Assembly: GCA_003520965.1 (NCBI GenBank)
Contig: DOTU01000358.1
Location: forward strand, 8,540 to 14,174
Reading direction: 5' to 3'
Length of the DNA: 5,635 nt
Source: Candidatus Zixiibacteriota bacterium
GTDB lineage: Bacteria > Zixibacteria > MSB-5A5 > UBA10806
Made by a program: the position numbers and the translations under genes. Under the pieces are notes generated by a model. That model was not told where the DNA came from, did not search any database, and saw only the letters and a program-made list of their open reading frames with translations. Below are positions 1-3,599 of the stretch, piece after piece; position 1 is the first letter of the stretch, and every line of letters starts with the position of its first letter.

Positions 1-93
1 AAAGATAATTACCAGGCCAGCCAAAAGCCCAATCAACAATAAAGCTAAGTCTATATTGTTTAGCTTTTTATGTTTCTCTTTCAGGATAATCAT
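1..93 (-). CDS. 5' end of an unidentified membrane protein (partial, runs off left edge)
   Basis: Only the first 31 codons are in the window. The frame starts with ATG at 93-91 and stays open to position 1. The peptide begins MIILKEKHKKLNNID, a basic, polar N-terminus. It is followed by a strongly hydrophobic run (LALLLIGLLAGLVIIF) that looks like a first transmembrane helix or uncleaved signal anchor, with the positive charges placed for a cytoplasmic N-terminus. The start is well supported: AAGGAAG (minus strand, 107-101) lies 7 nt before the ATG. The TAA of the upstream minus-strand frame (108-106) overlaps this ribosome binding site, leaving 12 nt between the two frames, so the two could be translated from one message. 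No family can be named from 31 residues. An integral membrane or membrane-anchored protein is the safe reading. Confidence 0.6.
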   Translation of the reverse strand, partial: MIILKEKHKKLNNIDLALLLIGLLAGLVIIF

Positions 94-100
94 AAACAAC

Positions 101-107
101 CTTCCTT
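101..107 (-). promoter_or_regulatory. Shine-Dalgarno site of the left-edge partial gene
   Basis: Read on the minus strand this is AAGGAAG, followed by a 7-nt spacer (GTTGTTT) and the ATG at 93. It fixes the start of the partial gene. It overlaps the stop codon of the preceding frame and lies just downstream of the GC-rich inverted repeat at 115-190, so folding of that repeat in the transcript would sit close to this initiation site. Confidence 0.6.
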
Positions 108-600
108 ATAAAAACGCACGGGAGTGGAGGAGGGGGATGCCCCGAGTCATTCGGGGGGGTTCGGGGTGACCGAACCGCACCACTCCCGCGCAAAATTCTT
201 TCAATACATAAAGAGGCAAGATATATGCCGAAATGAAGAGAATATTGGCGGAGTTTGATAAAGCCAATTCATAAGGCAAACCCATTATAATATATAATGT
301 TACGATGCATGATGATAGGGTCAAAATACTGGCTTGCATAATCGGAACGGTCAGGTTATTCCCCAGAATATAACAATGTGCAACGGCTTGCAGCTTTAAC
401 TCATATCGGTTGTGAAGCCCTTTCAAGATACTGGAAGTCTTGTTGTGTCTATGTGATACAATTAAAAAGGTAAGGCGTTTAGCAAGCCTGGATATATTAA
501 TAATGATCAGATTATGATCTTTTCTAACGCATTTTTTGATATTCGTGTTATTTGAAACAGACAGATCCTTTCTTCCAAGTGATTTACTTACATTCCACAT
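106..600 (-). CDS. Hypothetical membrane protein with repeat-derived C-terminus (possible gene remnant)
   Basis: A 164-codon frame from ATG at 600 to TAA at 108-106. I recognise no family with confidence. The first ~75 residues are basic and polar. Two hydrophobic segments follow at about residues 83-108 and 112-134, each long enough to span a membrane. From about residue 137 the protein is encoded by the GC-rich inverted repeat and reads GVVRFGHPEPPRMTRGIPLL, a proline/arginine-rich tail unlike the rest. There is no clear ribosome binding site before the ATG, and a TGA stands directly in front of it. Codon use is AT-rich compared with eno and recO. The hydrophobic pair followed by ILPLYVLKEF faintly resembles the last two helices of an ABC exporter membrane domain, but no ATPase domain follows, so that is speculation. 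It could be a real small membrane protein, a decayed remnant extended by a repeat insertion, or a chance frame. Confidence 0.33.
   Translation of the reverse strand: MWNVSKSLGRKDLSVSNNTNIKKCVRKDHNLIIINISRLAKRLTFLIVSHRHNKTSSILKGLHNRYELKLQAVAHCYILGNNLTVPIMQASILTLSSCIVTLYIIMGLPYELALSNSANILFISAYILPLYVLKEFCAGVVRFGHPEPPRMTRGIPLLHSRAFL
115..190. repeat. GC-rich branched inverted repeat (REP/MITE-like palindromic element)
   Basis: Outer arms CGGGAGTGG (119-127) and CCACTCCCG (180-188) are perfectly complementary over 9 bp. Inside them are two further hairpins. One has stem CCCCGA/TCGGGG (140-145 with 151-156) and loop GTCAT. The other has stem GGTTCGG/CCGAACC (158-164 with 170-176) and loop GGTGA. 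The whole folds as a closing stem with two internal hairpins, like a multi-branch junction, on either strand. It is far more GC-rich than the surrounding AT-rich DNA. This architecture is typical of dispersed, non-coding palindromic repeats. No transposase is present, and no second full copy lies in the window. It supplies the C-terminal codons of the minus-strand frame at 106-600 and lies just upstream of the ribosome binding site of the left-edge gene. No T-run follows it on either strand, so it is not a canonical terminator. Confidence 0.7.
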
Positions 601-751
601 TCAATCAAAATACGCATAAAGGAACTTTGTTTTCGATTTCCGAATTATGAATATCAGGTTGAAAGTACGAAAGCAGGTTTGGTTTCGAGAGTATATCTTC
701 ATACTCCCCATATTTCTTGGGCAGTTATGGAAATAAAAAGTGAGGGGCAAT

Positions 752-898
752 ATGAATTACTTACTTTTGTTATTTATACTGACGGCTACCGTTTTAGTAT
801 TTTACCGACCCAGGAAAAATAGAGGCCCGTCAACTCAGAAAGTGAATCGGGTTAGGGAATCGATAAAATCACCATCACAGATTGAAGTACATAGCTGA
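752..898 (+). CDS. Candidate small single-pass membrane protein (48 aa)
   Basis: The frame runs from ATG at 752 to TGA at 896-898 and encodes 48 residues. A GAGGGG ribosome binding sequence at 742-747 lies 4 nt before the ATG. Residues 2-18 (NYLLLLFILTATVLVFY) form one clean hydrophobic helix. A basic stretch (RPRKNRG) follows immediately, then a polar tail ending QIEVHS. Hydrophobic N-terminus plus positive flank is the usual design of a small N-out/C-in membrane protein. It is in the same direction as eno but 128 nt upstream, with the eno promoter candidate between them, so it is probably a separate unit. I recognise no family and infer no function. In AT-rich DNA a hydrophobic short frame can arise by chance. 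The ribosome binding site and the charge pattern are the arguments for it being real. Confidence 0.38.
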   Translation: MNYLLLLFILTATVLVFYRPRKNRGPSTQKVNRVRESIKSPSQIEVHS

Positions 899-936
899 AA
901 TGCAAAAGGTAAGCTGCCGGAAAGCACCAAGAGCAT

Positions 937-983
937 TATATTTTTAAAAAACGATTGAACTATTGCAATCGTTGTATTAAACT
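937..983 (+). promoter_or_regulatory. Candidate sigma-70-type promoter of the eno operon
   Basis: TTGAAC at 955-960 (4 of 6 matches to TTGACA) is separated by 17 nt from TAAACT at 978-983 (4 of 6 matches to TATAAT). Directly upstream, 937-951 is a nearly pure A/T run (TTATATTTTTAAAAAA-like) placed as an UP element would be. Transcription would start near 990, giving a leader of about 35-40 nt before the eno ATG. The match is moderate, and AT-rich DNA offers alternatives such as TACGAT at 1011-1016, so this is a reasonable but unproven site. Confidence 0.35.
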
Positions 984-1016
984 TCCCTGACGTTTCGATT
1001 GTTGATTTAATACGAT

Positions 1017-1023
1017 AAGGAGG
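1017..1023 (+). promoter_or_regulatory. Shine-Dalgarno site of eno (AAGGAGG)
   Basis: A full consensus AAGGAGG ends 3 nt before the ATG at 1027. The spacing is tighter than the usual optimum, but the conserved enolase N-terminus (IVDITARQILDSRGNPT) leaves no room for a later start. The strength of this site suits a highly expressed glycolytic gene. Confidence 0.75.
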
Positions 1024-1026
1024 GTT

Positions 1027-2322
1027 ATGGCTACCATTGTTGATATTACCGCCAGGCAAATCTTAGATTCCAGAGGCAATCCTACCATAGAGGTCGATTG
1101 CCTGCTCGATAACGGCGATTTTGGGCAAGCAGCGGTCCCGTCGGGCGCCTCAACCGGTGAATTTGAAGCGGTGGAGCTTCGCGACGGCGATTCGGCATAT
1201 TATCTCGGTAAAGGCGTTCAAAAGGCAGTTAGTAATGTCAATGATATCATCGCCCCGGCAATAATCGAAGAAGATATCGATCCAATTGATCAAATAGCTA
1301 TCGATGCCGCGCTATTAGAACTTGATGGTACCAAAGATAAGAGTAAGCTTGGCGCCAATGCGGTGTTGGGAGTATCGCTTGCCGTATGTAAAGCTGCTGC
1401 CAGCTTTTGCGGTCTGCCGCTTTATCGATACATTGGCGGTTCCAATGCCAATATCTTGCCTGTTCCGATGATGAATATCTTAAATGGCGGCAAGCATGCT
1501 GATAACAATGTCGATCTGCAGGAGTTCATGGTTGCCCCGGCTGGTAGACCAACATTCAGCGAGGCTTTGCGCTGCGGTGTTGAGGTTTTCCATAATCTAA
1601 AAAAAGTACTGGCATCAAAAGGATATAATACGGCTGTTGGCGACGAGGGCGGTTTCGCCCCCGACTTGCGCTCCAACGAGGAAGCATTGCAATTCATAAT
1701 GCTGGCAATAGAGGCCTCTGGGTATAAGGCGGGCAAGGATATTTTTATCGCGCTTGACCCAGCCTCATCCTCCTTTTATGAAAATGGCCATTATGTTCTA
1801 AAATCAGAGAATAAGAGTCTTACCGCCGCCGAGATGACCGAGCTTTATGCCAAGTGGGCTGATACTTATCCGATCATCTCAATCGAGGACGGTTTGGCTG
1901 AGGACGATTGGGCTGGCTGGAAGCATCTCAACAAGCGGTTGGGTGATCGAGTCCAACTCGTAGGCGATGATATTTTCGTAACCAACACATCGCGGATTCA
2001 GCGAGGAATTAAAGAGGATGTGGCTAATTCGGTACTTATCAAACTCAATCAGATCGGTACCTTAACCGAGACAATGAAAGCTATCGAGATGGCTCGTCGG
2101 GCAGGTTGGACAGCGGTGGTTTCGCATCGCTCAGGCGAAACTGAAGATACCACCATTGCCGACGTAGCTGTAGCCGCTGGTTGCGGGCAGATCAAGACCG
2201 GTTCAGGTTGCCGCACTGATAGAGTTTCGAAATACAATCAACTCCTTCGGATTGAAGAGGAGCTTGGCGAAGGCGCCAGATTTTTGGGGCTGGAAGCCTT
2301 CTCGTCAATAGTGAGGAAATAG
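1027..2322 (+). CDS. eno: Enolase (phosphopyruvate hydratase, EC 4.2.1.11)
   Basis: Cytoplasmic glycolytic enzyme that dehydrates 2-phosphoglycerate to phosphoenolpyruvate, reversibly, with two Mg2+ ions. At 431 residues it has the normal full length. The N-terminal capping domain (about 1-135) opens with ARQILDSRGNPTIEVD and has the mobile loop SGASTGEFEAVELRDGD near 39-55. The C-terminal TIM-like barrel carries all the expected catalytic residues: H157 and E166 in HADNNVDLQEF, E207 in GDEGGF, metal ligands D244 (ALDP), E287 (SIEDGL) and D314 (VGDD), catalytic K339 in the family signature LIKLNQIGTLTET, substrate-binding H367-R368-S369 in SHRSGET, and K390 in GQIKTGS. One small oddity is S249 in ALDPASSSFY, where most enolases have Glu. 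Nothing suggests loss of activity. It leads the cluster: its TAG (2320-2322) is followed at once by the ATG of the divisome gene. Divergent RNase-E-type or moonlighting roles cannot be judged from sequence. Confidence 0.98.
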   Translation: MATIVDITARQILDSRGNPTIEVDCLLDNGDFGQAAVPSGASTGEFEAVELRDGDSAYYLGKGVQKAVSNVNDIIAPAIIEEDIDPIDQIAIDAALLELDGTKDKSKLGANAVLGVSLAVCKAAASFCGLPLYRYIGGSNANILPVPMMNILNGGKHADNNVDLQEFMVAPAGRPTFSEALRCGVEVFHNLKKVLASKGYNTAVGDEGGFAPDLRSNEEALQFIMLAIEASGYKAGKDIFIALDPASSSFYENGHYVLKSENKSLTAAEMTELYAKWADTYPIISIEDGLAEDDWAGWKHLNKRLGDRVQLVGDDIFVTNTSRIQRGIKEDVANSVLIKLNQIGTLTETMKAIEMARRAGWTAVVSHRSGETEDTTIADVAVAAGCGQIKTGSGCRTDRVSKYNQLLRIEEELGEGARFLGLEAFSSIVRK

Positions 2323-2751
2323 ATGGGAGAATATCCCAGGGTCTCAGAAAAATTTACTTCCCGGGTTAACAAACCGGGTTGGAAATCAAAGCTTAAGATG
2401 TTTGTCATCACGGCCGCGGTGGTCTTTATAGTAATCTCGTTTTTCTGGGGGGAATTTGGCTTTTTCAGGATGTGGTATTTATCCAAAAAAATCGAGCGCA
2501 TAGAGAAGGATATTGAGGTCTTGAAGGTTCAGCGAAACGATCTTTTATGGGAAGCCGATAAAATGAAAAACGACCCTCAGTATATCCAGCGCTATGCAGT
2601 TGAGACTTATGGATATGCCCGGCCGGATCAGAAGATAATCCAGTTTGTACCGGCCGACTCAACCGCAAGCCGAGTCAGGGGAGTAACCCAGAAGAACGGG
2701 CGTCCGGCAGATGAGCCGATACAAAATCGAAGCGTTCGTCATACGCACTAA
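2323..2751 (+). CDS. Septum formation initiator family protein (FtsB/DivIC-like)
   Basis: A 142-residue bitopic division protein. FtsB/DivIC proteins pair with FtsL and FtsQ/DivIB in the inner membrane and help activate septal peptidoglycan synthesis. Visible layout: a basic cytoplasmic N-terminus (1-25), one transmembrane helix (about 26-43, MFVITAAVVFIVISFF), a periplasmic/extracellular coiled coil (about 50-83, KKIERIEKDIEVLKVQRNDL), then the family's hallmark segment DPQYIQRYAVETYGYARPDQ (84-103), followed by KIIQFV. The last ~32 residues are a low-complexity polar tail without family similarity. Its final 13 codons overlap recO. The start ATG abuts the eno stop codon, with GAGG at 2313-2316 inside eno as ribosome binding site, so translation is probably coupled to enolase. 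Adjacency of eno and an ftsB/divIC gene is common across bacteria and supports the call. FtsB and DivIC cannot be separated by sequence alone here, so no symbol is given. Confidence 0.9.
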   Translation: MGEYPRVSEKFTSRVNKPGWKSKLKMFVITAAVVFIVISFFWGEFGFFRMWYLSKKIERIEKDIEVLKVQRNDLLWEADKMKNDPQYIQRYAVETYGYARPDQKIIQFVPADSTASRVRGVTQKNGRPADEPIQNRSVRHTH

Positions 2752-3493
2752 CCGGATCACCGAATCGTCACGTGTTCTGACTCTTTATTCCCGCGAGATG
2801 GGGAAGGTCAAATGCGTAGCCAAAGGTGTAGGACGACCCAAATCAAAGCTCGGCGGTAAAGTCGAGCTTTTTAATCTCATCGAAGGCGATCTCTATAAAA
2901 AAGAAACTACCGAATTAGGTGTTCTTAGTGGCGCGGGATTGCTTGAGGATTTTAAGGGTATATCGGGGGATGCACGCAAGTACGGATTTGCCTCGGCTTG
3001 GTGCGAGGTGCTCGACCGTACATCCCACTCCGAAGAGCCTCACCCGGAAACCTTTGAGTTGACATTCAATTATTTCAAAGTTTTGCGGAGTGCCAAGACG
3101 GAATCGGCTGGATTACTTTTTTGGAGTGCACTTCTTAAATTTCTAACCTTAGAAGGATATGGCCCGGCGCTCGATGCTTGTATTTCCTGCGGAAAGCCCG
3201 TGGCGCGGGATAGGCTACTGATAACGCTTCAGCGCGGCGGCCTGATTGGGCACGAATGCGTGGAGCTTGATGAACCGGTAGTCCAGGTCACTCCCGAGGC
3301 ACTGGACCTTCTGCGAGCCATGATGGAGTTACCGTTATCCAAACTTGACGAAATAGCTATTGATAAGCGGACTGGTAAACAAGTAGCCGAGGTGATTCTC
3401 TCGTTGGCCTCATATCATCTGGGGTTGCCAAGAAATCTGAAATCGTTTCGATTCATTGAGGATTTGACGGATTCGGGAAGGTTGGGAGCGTAG
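2711..3493 (+). CDS. recO: DNA repair protein RecO (recombination mediator)
   Basis: RecO works with RecR (and RecF) to load RecA onto SSB-coated single-stranded DNA at gaps and can anneal complementary strands. At 260 residues it has the normal length. The N-terminal OB-fold (about 1-80) shows the family pattern YKIEAFVIRTNRITESSRVL, then LYSREMGKVKCVAKGVGRPKSKLGG (positions 26-49). A helical C-terminal domain follows with a CISCGKP zinc-finger half (C157, C160). The second half reads GGLIGHEC (176-183), where the usual first Cys of the GGxxCxxC pair is Gly180. C183 remains, and H181 is an alternative ligand. The end, YHLGLPRNLKSFRFI, matches the family's typical SxRFL-type C-terminal helix. 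The start at 2711 keeps the full OB-fold, although its ribosome binding site is weak. It begins 41 nt inside the divisome gene in another frame, implying coupled translation. It is the last gene of the operon and converges on the SPFH gene. Confidence 0.95.
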   Translation: MSRYKIEAFVIRTNRITESSRVLTLYSREMGKVKCVAKGVGRPKSKLGGKVELFNLIEGDLYKKETTELGVLSGAGLLEDFKGISGDARKYGFASAWCEVLDRTSHSEEPHPETFELTFNYFKVLRSAKTESAGLLFWSALLKFLTLEGYGPALDACISCGKPVARDRLLITLQRGGLIGHECVELDEPVVQVTPEALDLLRAMMELPLSKLDEIAIDKRTGKQVAEVILSLASYHLGLPRNLKSFRFIEDLTDSGRLGA

Positions 3494-3545
3494 CATAACT
3501 TGCTACCTTTGTATGGTCAGGTTTTAGAATCTGAAAGGCCAGCTA

Positions 3546-3580
3546 ACAGGTGTCGGGTTCGGAGACCCGACACCACTTGT
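3546..3580. repeat. Perfect hairpin between convergent recO and SPFH genes
   Basis: GGTGTCGGGT (3549-3558) and ACCCGACACC (3565-3574) form a perfect 10-bp stem with loop TCGGAG. The flanking ACA (3546-3548) and TGT (3578-3580) can add three pairs across a small bulge. It sits in the 106-nt gap after the recO stop (3493) and before the SPFH stop (3600), the right place for a bidirectional terminator serving both genes. No T-run follows the stem on either strand, so it does not look like a classical intrinsic terminator. A dispersed palindromic repeat that ends up at gene 3' ends is an equally good reading. It shares the GC-rich palindromic style, but not the sequence, of the element at 115-190. 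Confidence 0.65.
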
Positions 3581-3599
3581 ATTGCTAATTAACCAATGC

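Larger units (their letters stand above)
601..1026. other. AT-rich divergent intergenic region upstream of eno
   Basis: This stretch separates the minus-strand frame at 106-600 from eno. Apart from the 48-codon candidate at 752-898, the eno promoter candidate at 937-983 and the eno ribosome binding site, I see no supportable gene. Short open stretches exist: a plus-strand 29-codon frame at 647-736 without a ribosome binding site, and a minus-strand frame ending at about 606-604 without a usual start codon. They lack independent support. No tRNA, riboswitch or strong terminator fold was seen. The AT-richness resembles that of the 190-600 stretch. Confidence 0.5.

Noticed and set aside
647..736. 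Plus-strand 29-codon frame with a hydrophobic stretch
   Set aside because: It has no ribosome binding site. It is very short, and hydrophobic codons are expected in AT-rich DNA.
835..1059. Minus-strand 74-codon frame overlapping the eno start
   Set aside because: It runs through the eno promoter and ribosome binding site region and into the conserved enolase N-terminus on the opposite strand. It has no family resemblance.
1422..1736. Minus-strand 104-codon frame inside eno
   Set aside because: It lies entirely antisense to catalytic enolase sequence. The frame stays open because of eno codon bias.
3494..3599. Intrinsic terminator for recO
   Set aside because: A strong hairpin is present but no T-tract follows it on either strand, so it is annotated as a palindromic element rather than a confirmed terminator.
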